64,000 nt of DNA from an uncultured Bryobacterales bacterium (GTDB lineage Bacteria > Acidobacteriota > Terriglobia > Bryobacterales > UBA6623): positions 682,001 through 746,000 of the forward strand of contig CATOTH010000001.1 of the NCBI GenBank assembly GCA_951813065.1, read 5' to 3'. Both the position numbers and the translations under genes were made by a program. The notes beneath the pieces are model-generated. The model was not told the origin of the DNA and did no database searches. It saw only the letters and a list, made by a program, of their open reading frames with translations. How positions within the stretch are numbered: the stretch's first letter is position 1; each line of letters starts with the position of its first letter. This document shows positions 17,528-26,092 of the stretch, one piece after another.

Positions 17528-18577
17528 TCACGGCGCCTCGGATATCGTCGGCTCCGGATAGAACTGCCGGCAGTACCGGCGGTATGCTCCAATCGGGCCG
17601 TCGGCCCGGCAAAGCCGGGGCTGGTCTTGATACCGCATCCGTTCCCAGATAACGACGTCCTGCTGAACATCTCGCTTCTGCTGCGTCAGCACAATCTGGT
17701 TCATCACGTGGTGGCGCAGGTTCGTGGGCAGGAAGCGCAGACCCACGATGAGCCGCCGGGGCTTGCGCATCTGCCGTACCTGGTTGGCCAGTACCAACTC
17801 AACGCGGTTGCTGTCGACGGGTGTTGCTAGCACCCAATATCTTGCACGCATGTCGATGGTTTTCTCGTGAATCTCGACGAACGAGAATCCCAATCCATAG
17901 ATGTGCGTGACAGCTGAGACCTCGTACGCCACGTCCACGCCCGCGACCCCTCGAACGCGCTTGAATTCGAAGCTGCTCTGCAAGTAGGCACCCTCGACTG
18001 ATATCGCACCGACCGGAGTCACGTTTTCGTAGCCGTGTACGTAGCCCAGGTGTTCGAAATCCACGGAATTCTCCGCCAATTGCTGAACATGACCCGGAAA
18101 CCGGAGGGTTCGGAAGCCCACCTTGCACCATTCGGCTCCAGCGACCGGTTCATTCGGCAGGTGCCACTGTGGTGGCCGACCGCCACTTCCCCACCAGGCA
18201 AAGACCATCCCGAGGATCTCTCTTGTCTCATAGACCTGTAGCCTCGCGCCTCTGGGGGCAGGAGCGTTTGGAGTGGCGACGCATTGGCCGGTTGCATCGA
18301 ACTCGAAACCGTGAAAGGGACAGACCAGACAGCCGTCACGAACCTTGCCACCAACCGAGGGCCCCAAGTGCGAGCCCAGATGCGGACACTTCGCATCGGC
18401 CACACAGATGCGGCCTTCCGCGTCGCACCAGACGACGATTTCTTCGCCAAGCCAAGTCTTCTCGATCAGTTTCTCTCGCAGGATCGACTCGCGACTCGCG
18501 ATGAAGTACCAGCCCTCGGGGAAAGCGGGCAATGCACTAGTGAGCCCCGGCGATCGTCCGTTGGTCTTCGTGATCAT
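17528..18577 (-). CDS. Rieske non-haem iron oxygenase, DAF-36/Neverland or KshA-like
   Basis: 349-aa oxygenase. The Rieske cluster ligands are C64-P-H66 (CPHLGSHLG) and C86-P-F-H89 (CPFHGFEF). The mononuclear iron site reads AENSVDFEHLGYVHG, giving D173, H176 and H181. The C-terminus, DVVIWERMRYQDQPRL, then GAYRRYCRQFYPEP, follows that of cholesterol 7-desaturases (DV.IW....Y..+P.L and RR..QFY). Related bacterial enzymes include the steroid hydroxylase KshA and the sterol demethylase SdmA. An electron-donor reductase would be needed and is not adjacent. It lies on the opposite strand between two rightward genes of the sterol-type set. The family is certain; a sterol substrate is inference from similarity and context. 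Confidence 0.9.
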   Translation of the reverse strand: MITKTNGRSPGLTSALPAFPEGWYFIASRESILREKLIEKTWLGEEIVVWCDAEGRICVADAKCPHLGSHLGPSVGGKVRDGCLVCPFHGFEFDATGQCVATPNAPAPRGARLQVYETREILGMVFAWWGSGGRPPQWHLPNEPVAGAEWCKVGFRTLRFPGHVQQLAENSVDFEHLGYVHGYENVTPVGAISVEGAYLQSSFEFKRVRGVAGVDVAYEVSAVTHIYGLGFSFVEIHEKTIDMRARYWVLATPVDSNRVELVLANQVRQMRKPRRLIVGLRFLPTNLRHHVMNQIVLTQQKRDVQQDVVIWERMRYQDQPRLCRADGPIGAYRRYCRQFYPEPTISEAP

Positions 18578-18809
18578 GTGTTCAGAGTCGGTCTCATGGT
18601 GCGAGTCACCGGCTGCCAGCAGCTACCTGGCGCGGCAACCCTCCAACCAGCATTCCCGCCATCAAGATCAAGTCCAGCAACAATATAGCGGCATCGGTTC
18701 TTCGCTTCAACCGAGTTCCGGCCCACTCCCGCCCGCAGTACAGCAGCCGGAGCAGACTGGCCTTGACCGGACACAAGGACGTACTGTAGCGTTACGAACG
18801 CGTCCCCTA

Positions 18810-19655
18810 ATGCCCGGACTCGACCTAATCAGTCATCCTCTCGCCGGTCAGCCATTCGGTAGTGCGCTGGATCTTTGCCTGATTCTCGTGGCGTTGGTCT
18901 GGGTGGTGTCGCTCATCACCGGCGACTGTTGTGTGTGGCTTGACCGCCTCTGGTCCCTGTGTCCGCCCGTGTACTGCCTGTTGGTCGCCGTTGCGGGCGA
19001 CTTCGACGTGGTGCGCGTCAATCTCATGACGGCACTTGTGGTTCTGTGGGGGGTAAGGCTCACCTACAACTTCGCCCGCAAAGGCGGTTTCCGAAGAGGT
19101 GGCGTGGACTACCGCTGGGGCGTCATGCGGGAGAGACTCGGTCCGCGGCGGTTCCAGTTGCTGAACTTCGCGCTCGTCGCACCAAGCCAGCTGCTAATCA
19201 TGTGGCTGTTCACCTCGCCCGTACATCAGGCGTGGGTTTGGCGGGACGAGCCTCTCGGCTGGCTCGATGGGTTTGCCGTCCTGCTCTTCCTGGCGTGTTT
19301 CGCCGGTGAGTCCGTCGGCGATCAACAGATGTGGACGTTTCAGCAGGACAAGAAACGCAGGATCGCAGCCGGTGAGGAAGTCATCCAGCCATTCATCGTC
19401 ACGGGGCTGTTTCGTTACAGCCGCCATCCGTCGTATCTCTGCGAAATCGGGATGTGGTTCGCCTTCTGTCTCTTTGCCGTGTCGGCGTCGGGCCAGTGGT
19501 TCCAATGGACCAGCCTCGGCGTGGTGGTGCTTGCGGCGCAGTTCATCAGCGTGATCCGTCTAACGGAGGGGATTTCCGCGGAGAAGTACCCGACCTATGG
19601 CGAGTACCAGGCGCGCACGCCGATACTAGTGCCCTTGCCAGGGCTGAGGAGGTAG
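18810..19655 (+). CDS. DUF1295 (steroid 5-alpha-reductase-like) membrane protein
   Basis: 281-aa membrane protein with about six hydrophobic segments. The family signature is visible: GVRLTYNFARKGGF, GGVDYRWGVMRE, then GESVGDQQMWTFQQDKKRR, TGLFRYSRHPSYLCEIGMW and, near the end, EKYPTYGEYQ. The RHPSYLCE and YPTY.EYQ parts form the NADPH-binding region shared with steroid 5-alpha-reductases and isoprenylcysteine methyltransferases. ATG at 18810 is chosen because upstream in-frame codons overlap the antisense Rieske gene. DUF1295 members occur outside sterol pathways, so this gene alone is weak evidence, but its neighbours suggest a reductase acting on the same class of lipid. Confidence 0.88.
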   Translation: MPGLDLISHPLAGQPFGSALDLCLILVALVWVVSLITGDCCVWLDRLWSLCPPVYCLLVAVAGDFDVVRVNLMTALVVLWGVRLTYNFARKGGFRRGGVDYRWGVMRERLGPRRFQLLNFALVAPSQLLIMWLFTSPVHQAWVWRDEPLGWLDGFAVLLFLACFAGESVGDQQMWTFQQDKKRRIAAGEEVIQPFIVTGLFRYSRHPSYLCEIGMWFAFCLFAVSASGQWFQWTSLGVVVLAAQFISVIRLTEGISAEKYPTYGEYQARTPILVPLPGLRR

Positions 19656-19863
19656 GAGCCGCCCTCTTTGGAACGAACGCACCCGACGCGTTTCGAACCT
19701 TTGAGTATTGTTCCGAGTCTTGGATGGCGGGGTTCGTTTTGGGTGCGGCCTGATACAGCGGCCGCGTCCGCCAGCAGGCGTTACGGATTTCTCCGGGATG
19801 TCGCACGCTCAGAATGTGCAATCCGGGGTGTCGCAACGTTAGGCTATCCGCGAAGAGCAAGAT

Positions 19864-20598
19864 ATGCCCGAACACCACGTCCATCAAGCGCTTTCCGAAC
19901 GAGGCGCGCACCAGCCGAGCCTGACGATGCCGCCGGGATTGTTTGCGGTTCTGGTCGTCGCGATTCTGGCATTTCTCGGCATCGGTACTCGTTATTACGC
20001 TCACAGGGATCTCAACGCCATCCATTCCATCTTGAGCCTGTTCTTCTCGACCAATCTGCTGATCTGCTACTGGGAGGTGTGTCTGTTTCTCCGACGCGAC
20101 TATGTCAAGACGCGCGCCGAGTATTGGCGCAAGAGCCGGAGTACGGCGGGCCGGACACCGGCCAGCGATTTCCTCGTCACTGGGGTCCCGTTGTCCCGGA
20201 TACTGTCCCCGACACTATGGGCTGATGTCTGGGCGGTCTACTCCCAGTACGACGGCTCCTACACGGACCGCCGTACGTTCGGATTCAACGCGGACATCGC
20301 CAACGGTTTCGTGACGCCGGCTCCTACACTGATCCTCTACGTGGCCTTTACGCTCAAGCTCCTGCCTGCCGTCCTGGCGGGAATTCTCGGGGTTATGTTG
20401 TTCTGGCAATGGACGTACGTGACGTCGGTCTACTGGATCAGCTTCTTCGTAGCCAATCGGCAAACCCGAATTGGCCGACGCGAGGTATACACCTACATCT
20501 GCGCAATCAATTCGCCCTGGGTGCTGTGCGCATTACTGGGGTTGTACGTCTCAGTTCGCCTGATTGTGGACGGAAACTACAGCGTTCTCGGCTATTGA
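19864..20598 (+). CDS. Membrane protein resembling EBP/EXPERA sterol isomerases
   Basis: 244-aa protein with about five membrane segments; no close family was recognised at first sight. Its layout resembles emopamil-binding protein (sterol delta8-delta7 isomerase, PF05241): W..Y...D..Y....F aligns at LWADVWAVYSQYDGSYTDRR, with acidic D and proline following (NADIANGFVTPAP). A later Q..Y...Y segment is also shared, and NSPW near the C-terminus matches the NALW of EBP. CYWEVCLF may supply the first catalytic glutamate, but the histidine four residues before it is not present. The match is by eye and remote. The neighbours (sterol reductase, Rieske oxygenase, DUF1295 protein) make it plausible. 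Start is ATG at 19864; a shorter start at LTMPPGLF is possible. Confidence 0.55.
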   Translation: MPEHHVHQALSERGAHQPSLTMPPGLFAVLVVAILAFLGIGTRYYAHRDLNAIHSILSLFFSTNLLICYWEVCLFLRRDYVKTRAEYWRKSRSTAGRTPASDFLVTGVPLSRILSPTLWADVWAVYSQYDGSYTDRRTFGFNADIANGFVTPAPTLILYVAFTLKLLPAVLAGILGVMLFWQWTYVTSVYWISFFVANRQTRIGRREVYTYICAINSPWVLCALLGLYVSVRLIVDGNYSVLGY

Positions 20599-20762
20599 CG
20601 GCCATTCCAACACCTGCCAGCCGCGCTAAGAGATCGTCAATGGCTTGGTCAGCTGATCCGCACGACGTAGCAGGCGCAGCAGCTGTCGTGACCTTGTTAC
20701 CGTACGGTATTCGCTCGCGATGAGCGACTGAGTCGGTGAGCGTCGTTGCGAAGAGGTGAGCC

Positions 20763-21947
20763 ATGCGAAAGATTGCCATCGGCCTGCTTGCTCTGTTTCG
20801 AAGGGCATCCCTGTTCGTTTGGAGGCTGCGTGGCAAGACACAAGACGATGTCGCAGCCCGTCGCGTAGTCAGCGGCGAGTCCTGGAACGAGTTCTGTGAT
20901 GCATTGAAAGCGGCAGGAGCGGCGTTGAGTTTTCCCGGAGCTCCGCGCGACCCGTTTAGTCAGGCGGAAGGATACCGATACCTGAGCCGTCTCGCTCGGG
21001 CAGGCCTCACGGCGTTCATCGAGCATGCCGACACTAACGCCCCCGTGCTGCACCGCGTTGTCAACGAAACGACCAAGCTTGGCGCGGACAATCCCGACAA
21101 CTACTACCAGATGGCGGCGTTGGACGGAAACCACGAATACAAGATCACCGGGCGACGCAACACGATCGCCTACCTGAGCTTCGGCACGCAATCTGGCAAC
21201 TACGGTCAGGGCGGCGGTCTGCCTCCAACCGGGCACATAGAATCCGATCAAATCGACATGGATGAGGACGGGTGTTTCGAGCTGCTTCTCAGTCGCAATC
21301 CCCGGGGCACCAACTGGCTCCCGATGACGTCGGAAACCGGCACTCTGGTCGTCCGCCAGACCTTCCTTGACCGGGATACGGAAACTCCGGCAACGCTCAA
21401 GATCGAGCGCATCAACTGTTCCGAAGATGAGTGCCGTCCCTCGCCACTGACAGCGAGGGATCTGGACGAAGGATTGAAGAATGCGGGAGCGCTTGTAGCG
21501 GGTGCTCCACTGCTATTCGCCAAGTGGGCCCGTGACTTCAAGAATCACAGCAACGAGCTGCCGATGTTCGATCCGCAAGTATCACTGGCTGCCGGGGGGG
21601 ATCCGAATATCACCTACTACCATAGCCATTGGGCAATTGAGCACGACGAGGCCCTGATGATAGAAGTGACTCCCCCGGAATGCGAGTATTGGAACTTTCA
21701 GTTGAACAACTACTGGATGGAGTCCCTGGACTACCGCCACCACCGGATCCACACCAACAAGCATCTTGCCCACCTTGAGGACGACAGCTCCGTGCGGCTC
21801 ATCGTGGCGCACGAGAATCCCGGTCTGCCCAACTGGATTGAGACCGTTGGCCACATGTACGGCACCATGTGTTTCCGGTGGGTACGGGCAAAGGAACACC
21901 CGCAGCCCCGGACCCGACTGGTCAAGTTGAGCAGCCTGAGGAACTAA
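20763..21947 (+). CDS. DUF1214 domain protein
   Basis: 394-aa protein without clear catalytic motifs. The C-terminal 110 residues fit DUF1214 (PF06742): DEALMIEVTPPECEYWNFQL, NNYWMESLDYRHH, then HE.PG.PNW and G.M..RW. The middle has YLSFGTQSGNYG and a GHIESDQIDMDEDG segment typical of the longer DUF1214 proteins of actinobacteria and proteobacteria. The N-terminus has a short hydrophobic, basic stretch that may anchor it. It ends 11 bases before the sulfotransferase start, so the two are probably one transcript. Biochemical function is not known; such genes often sit beside steroid or lipid catabolic genes. Confidence 0.85.
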   Translation: MRKIAIGLLALFRRASLFVWRLRGKTQDDVAARRVVSGESWNEFCDALKAAGAALSFPGAPRDPFSQAEGYRYLSRLARAGLTAFIEHADTNAPVLHRVVNETTKLGADNPDNYYQMAALDGNHEYKITGRRNTIAYLSFGTQSGNYGQGGGLPPTGHIESDQIDMDEDGCFELLLSRNPRGTNWLPMTSETGTLVVRQTFLDRDTETPATLKIERINCSEDECRPSPLTARDLDEGLKNAGALVAGAPLLFAKWARDFKNHSNELPMFDPQVSLAAGGDPNITYYHSHWAIEHDEALMIEVTPPECEYWNFQLNNYWMESLDYRHHRIHTNKHLAHLEDDSSVRLIVAHENPGLPNWIETVGHMYGTMCFRWVRAKEHPQPRTRLVKLSSLRN

Positions 21948-21958
21948 CCGAATCGAAG

Positions 21959-23227
21959 ATGGCTGCCATGGCTGAGCAAGGCCGTGTGACTTCCACGGAC
22001 TATGAGAATCCCTATAGGCCCCTCCCAATCAGGATTCTCAACAGGGTCGGGAAGGTCGGCGGAAACCTTGGGCTGACACCCGCTCTGAGTGTCGAAACAC
22101 TCGTCAACCAGGCGAAGCGCAAGACCGGGCTTGCGGATTTTGGTGACGACGGACATCTCCGAGCTCTCCAAGTGCTCGTTGAGTCGATCAACGACGAAGC
22201 CCGGTTGACCGCAACGGGCAGGTTCATCCAGACATTCCGGCTTGGCGACGCGCTAGTTTACCGGTTGCGGATCGAGGATCTCCTCAAGAGGCATCCAGAG
22301 ATTCTTGACATCGAGCTCGGCAAGGTCGTGCTGGTCACCGGCTTGCAGCGCACTGGCACCACCTTGCTGCAACGCCTGCTGAATTCCCATCCGGAGATTG
22401 AGGGAGTCTCAGGTTCCGAAGCGCTCGACCCGGTACCGGCAGCCAACGCGAAGCAGGGTGGGGCCGACGCTCGCAAACGGCGTGCACGGCTCGCCCAAGG
22501 GCTGATCTCCTATCTTTCTCCCCAGTTCACGGCAGTCCATCCGATTGACCACAGTGAGCCGGAAGAGGACGTCCTGCTCCTCGATCTGAACTTCATGAGC
22601 CAGTCGGCGGAGGCCATCATGCATGTGCCGAGCTATTCCCGCTGGCTGGAGGGCCAGGAGCATACGCGAACCTACGAATACTTCCTCAAGGTTCTGAAGG
22701 TCCTCTGCTGGCAGTGCCCCCGCAGCCGCTGGGTACTCAAGACCCCGCACCATATGGAATATCTTGATGTGTTTCTCAAGGTCTTTCCTGACGCGACGAT
22801 CGTGCAGACTCACCGCGACCCGAGAAAAGCACTGCCGTCCTTTTGCAGCATGGTTGCCCACGGCCGTGGCATCTTCAGCGATTGCGTCGAACCCAAGCAG
22901 GTGGGATCGCACTGGTGCAGGAAGACCCGCAGGATGATTGAATTGACGATGCACGCTCGGGCAGGGACGGATGACACTCGTTTCCTGGATGTCTCGTACT
23001 ACGACCTGGTGAAGGACCCGGTTGCCGAACTCCGGCGGATTTGCCGTCACGCTGGGATCGGATTCGATGACAATGCCGAACGGGCAGCCGAGAATTACAT
23101 GAAAGCCAATCCGCAGAACCGTTTTGGCAAACACGCCTATCGGCTAGGCGATTTCGGATTGAGCGAAGAAATCGTAGAGGAAGCCTTCTCGTCGTATAGG
23201 CAGAAACACTCGGTTCCCTTCGAATGA
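21959..23227 (+). CDS. PAPS-dependent sulfotransferase (Sulfotransfer_3 type)
   Basis: 422-aa cytosolic sulfotransferase. The 5'-phosphosulfate loop is TGLQRTGTTLLQ (residues 127-138). The 3'-phosphate-binding strand is VQTHRDPRKALPS with a conserved serine region. WVLKTPHHMEYLDVF and LDVSYYDLVKDP are also family marks. It transfers sulfate from PAPS to a hydroxyl group of a small molecule, glycan or sterol. ATG at 21959 follows the DUF1214 gene closely; a second ATG three codons on is also possible. Coupled with the sterol-type genes it could sulfonate a sterol hydroxyl, and an arylsulfatase on the left could reverse that. That pairing is inference. Confidence 0.9.
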   Translation: MAAMAEQGRVTSTDYENPYRPLPIRILNRVGKVGGNLGLTPALSVETLVNQAKRKTGLADFGDDGHLRALQVLVESINDEARLTATGRFIQTFRLGDALVYRLRIEDLLKRHPEILDIELGKVVLVTGLQRTGTTLLQRLLNSHPEIEGVSGSEALDPVPAANAKQGGADARKRRARLAQGLISYLSPQFTAVHPIDHSEPEEDVLLLDLNFMSQSAEAIMHVPSYSRWLEGQEHTRTYEYFLKVLKVLCWQCPRSRWVLKTPHHMEYLDVFLKVFPDATIVQTHRDPRKALPSFCSMVAHGRGIFSDCVEPKQVGSHWCRKTRRMIELTMHARAGTDDTRFLDVSYYDLVKDPVAELRRICRHAGIGFDDNAERAAENYMKANPQNRFGKHAYRLGDFGLSEEIVEEAFSSYRQKHSVPFE

Positions 23228-23285
23228 ACCCGCAACCATTGATCGAGCACGGCGCAGGGTCCAGCCTGCGAGTCCCCAGACTCCC

Positions 23286-24293
23286 ATGACACGAAGAACA
23301 ACGAGAACCGGCGATGGCACCTTCGTCAACGCCATCCTCGCGGGAATCCGGGATCTCAGGAATCCGAAGGCACCGGATGTCAGTCCGGTTCCGGATGACG
23401 TGCGGATCGATGGCAGGACTTGCCTGGTGACCGGGGCAAACAGCGGGTTGGGCAGGGCCGCCGCCGTCGAACTCGCCAAGCGCGGTGGGAACTTGATCCT
23501 GGCCTGCCGGCCCGGGCATGTCGAGACCTGCGGCGAGATCAAGCACCTGTCCGGCTCCCAGACCGTGGAGATGATGGAGGTGGACCTCGCGGATCTTGAG
23601 TCCGTCCATCGTTTCTGCGACCTCCTCCGCGAACGCGGTATTTGCATCGACATTGCGCTCATGAACGCCGGCCTAATGTCCCGCAGATCGAGGAAAACCC
23701 CGCAAGGATACGAGCTGATGTTCGCTGTTCATTTCCTGTCGAAACGGGTGATGATCGATCGATGGCTGCGAGACGGAGTGATTCGCCCCTCGAGCCGGGA
23801 CGGAAAGACCCCGCGCATCGTGTTCATCGCATCCGAATCGCACCGGTCCTCTCACGCTATCGATTTCGACCGCTTCGGTGCCTTCATCCAATTCGGGATG
23901 CGGGAAAGCCTGAAATACTACGGCCTCAGCAAGCTGGTCCTGTGCATGTTCGCAACCGAGCTGTCCCGCCGCCTGAACCCTGCTGATCGCGTCGAAGTCG
24001 CGGTGCATGCGATGTGCCCGGGAGGTGTCGACACGAACATTTCCCGAGACACGCCGATGCTGCTGAGACCGATCGTCAAGCCGCTACTAAGACACTTCTT
24101 CCAGTCTCCAGAGAAGGCAATCGGACCGGTCGTCTACCTCTGTTGCGCGGAAGAGGCGGGGCACGCCACGGGGATGTATCTGCACATGATGCGGCGAAAG
24201 CCGGTTTCGCGAACTGCATCGGATCCAGACAATGGGGTCAGGTTGTGGGAAGAGAGCGCGGCCCTGGTGGAGAAATCACGGCAATCGCGCTGA
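23286..24293 (+). CDS. Short-chain dehydrogenase/reductase (long N-terminal form)
   Basis: 335-aa SDR with a 40-residue N-terminal extension. The cofactor loop is T49-G-A-N-S-G-L-G56, followed by NAG (127-129), IASES with the catalytic serine (183 or 185), and Y212-G-L-S-K216. The layout resembles retinol dehydrogenase/WWOX-like SDRs that act on hydrophobic alcohols and steroids. It starts 58 bases after the sulfotransferase and is followed 12 bases later by a second SDR, so one operon is likely. Lysine 216 and tyrosine 212 are both present, so activity is expected. Direction and substrate are unknown. Confidence 0.92.
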   Translation: MTRRTTRTGDGTFVNAILAGIRDLRNPKAPDVSPVPDDVRIDGRTCLVTGANSGLGRAAAVELAKRGGNLILACRPGHVETCGEIKHLSGSQTVEMMEVDLADLESVHRFCDLLRERGICIDIALMNAGLMSRRSRKTPQGYELMFAVHFLSKRVMIDRWLRDGVIRPSSRDGKTPRIVFIASESHRSSHAIDFDRFGAFIQFGMRESLKYYGLSKLVLCMFATELSRRLNPADRVEVAVHAMCPGGVDTNISRDTPMLLRPIVKPLLRHFFQSPEKAIGPVVYLCCAEEAGHATGMYLHMMRRKPVSRTASDPDNGVRLWEESAALVEKSRQSR

Positions 24294-24305
24294 TCAGACC
24301 TGAAC

Positions 24306-25316
24306 ATGCCGAATTCGTTTTCGAAGTCTGTCAACCACCTGTGGCGTTTGTTCGGCCGCAATCCTATGGCGGAAAGGGTCGACATGTCGGGCCGTCACGT
24401 CATTGTCACCGGTGCCTCGCGGAATTCACTTGGATATGAAACCGCCAGGATCCTTGCAAGTTGGGGCGCCTCTGTCGTTGTGACCAGTACGTGCAACGTC
24501 GCATCCATGGCGGATTCGCTGAAGGAAGACCTGCGCCGGATGGGTGCCAGGGAGACCCAGGTGTCAGCCCATTCCCTCGACCTGTGTGATGTGGACAGCG
24601 TCAGCGCATTTGCAAGGTGGTACGGGCAGAACCATGGCGACAGACTGCACGTGCTGATCAACAACGCAGGCATTCACAAGAACATTCTCAGCCCGCGGAA
24701 GAAGCCGTCCCCGAGCAAGGACGGCTTCGAGATTCATTGGCGCACCAACTATCTCGGCGGCTTCCATCTGACATGCCTGTTGCTCCCGCTCCTGAAACGA
24801 AGCGGGCTCGAGTGCGGAGACGCGCGGGTTATCAATGTGTCTTCCCACCTGCATGACAGAGTGAAGAATGGAGGCCTGTTCAGCACCGCTGACCGCTATC
24901 ACTCCTGGGATGCGTATGGGCTGTCGAAGCTGGCGCTGATTCACTTCTCGTTCGAGATTCAGAGAAGGTATGCGGACCAATACAACCTGCAGTCGGTGGC
25001 ATTGCACCCGGGGTCCGTCGACACCAACCTCACACGGATGGCCGTCCCTGGGAGGAGAACTGGAGGCGTTTTCCATCGAATCGGATGCGTCCTGGCATCG
25101 CTGGTATTGCTGCCTCTGGAGCAGGGCGCCCAAACCACCGTGATGTGTGCCAGCAAGCATTCACTGAAGGGTGGGCGATATTACTGCCGCTGCGGCATTG
25201 CGGAACCATCCGATGAAAGCAGGGACGAAACCACGTCGAAACTGCTCTGGGACAGGTCGGATGCATGGGTCAAGACGCTCGTGAAACCCGGTGGTAATGG
25301 CGATGAACAGATTTGA
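24306..25316 (+). CDS. Short-chain dehydrogenase/reductase (second of tandem pair)
   Basis: 336-aa SDR. The cofactor loop TGASRNSLG (35-43) has one extra residue compared with the usual TGxxxGxG. NNAG (119-122), INVSS (176-180) and Y204-G-L-S-K208 are intact. It resembles the preceding gene in overall plan (N-terminal extension, long C-terminal tail with RYYCRCG), suggesting an old tandem duplication. Its 3' end overlaps the next gene by about 14 bases, so translation is probably coupled. Likely an NAD(P)-dependent oxidoreductase of a hydrophobic alcohol or ketone. Confidence 0.91.
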   Translation: MPNSFSKSVNHLWRLFGRNPMAERVDMSGRHVIVTGASRNSLGYETARILASWGASVVVTSTCNVASMADSLKEDLRRMGARETQVSAHSLDLCDVDSVSAFARWYGQNHGDRLHVLINNAGIHKNILSPRKKPSPSKDGFEIHWRTNYLGGFHLTCLLLPLLKRSGLECGDARVINVSSHLHDRVKNGGLFSTADRYHSWDAYGLSKLALIHFSFEIQRRYADQYNLQSVALHPGSVDTNLTRMAVPGRRTGGVFHRIGCVLASLVLLPLEQGAQTTVMCASKHSLKGGRYYCRCGIAEPSDESRDETTSKLLWDRSDAWVKTLVKPGGNGDEQI

Positions 25317-25785
25317 AGTAGAGACTCGACGCATCCGGATCGAAGCACCGGTCGGTTTCGTCTGGGAGGTCCTGACAGACGTTGAAAAATACGGCGAGTG
25401 GAATCCGTTCACGCCACAGGCGCAGACGGATTTCAAGATCGGTTCGCCCGCTCATCTGCTGGTCAGGATGGGGTCGGCGACGATGCGGATCACCGAGACC
25501 GTCTGTGCATTCGAATACCCCCGCCTCATCGCCTGGAGTAAGACCTTCGGAGCGCGCTGGCTCTTGCTTGCGGTGCGAGAGCAACACCTGGAGCCCGTGA
25601 GCGAGACGACCTGTCTCTACCACAACACGGACAGATTGACCGGCGTGCTTGCACCGCTGGTGTTCCTCTGTTTTGGCGGCTATATGCGGCGCGGTTTCAC
25701 CGATGTGAGCGAAGGTTTGAAGCGCATTGCGGAAGTTAAGTACGCAAGTGCCAGATCGGGCGGAACGGACAATCCCGTTTCCTGA
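25303..25785 (+). CDS. SRPBCC (START-like) hydrophobic-ligand protein
   Basis: 160-aa protein of the SRPBCC/polyketide-cyclase fold. It begins with a strand RIRIEAPVGFVWEVLTDVEK, followed by YGEWNPFTP, the classical opening of this family, and ends with a long helix GYMRRGFTDVSEGLKRIAE. Members bind lipids, sterols or polyketides in a central pocket. Start ATG at 25303 lies inside the end of the preceding SDR gene; ATG at 25297 and GTG at 25291 are alternatives. As last gene of the run it could bind or carry the substrate handled by the upstream enzymes. Confidence 0.87.
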   Translation: MNRFEVETRRIRIEAPVGFVWEVLTDVEKYGEWNPFTPQAQTDFKIGSPAHLLVRMGSATMRITETVCAFEYPRLIAWSKTFGARWLLLAVREQHLEPVSETTCLYHNTDRLTGVLAPLVFLCFGGYMRRGFTDVSEGLKRIAEVKYASARSGGTDNPVS

Positions 25786-26092
25786 TGCACGATAGAGATA
25801 GGCCCCTTCTGGAACACTTGGGTCTCAAAATACGGTCTTTCCATCAATCAATCCGTGGCCATCTCGTCCATCCCACCATAGGTTCCTTCCACACATGTTT
25901 CGCCTGCCATCCACTCCAGTCGATATTTGAGATTTCTGTGAAACACTCCAGACCTCCGTCGCCGCCGGCTCCGTGAAGTCGCACATATGTCGGGTTTATC
26001 GGGAGATGTGCGATGAGCGAGTTGACAGTAAAGTTCCTCAAGAGCCTCACGCTGGCCACCGCAACGAGGAGCGATCTGCCTAAGATCCACAT
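25786..26092. other. Intergenic stretch after the SRPBCC gene
   Basis: About 310 bases with no gene seen on either strand. Confidence 0.4.
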
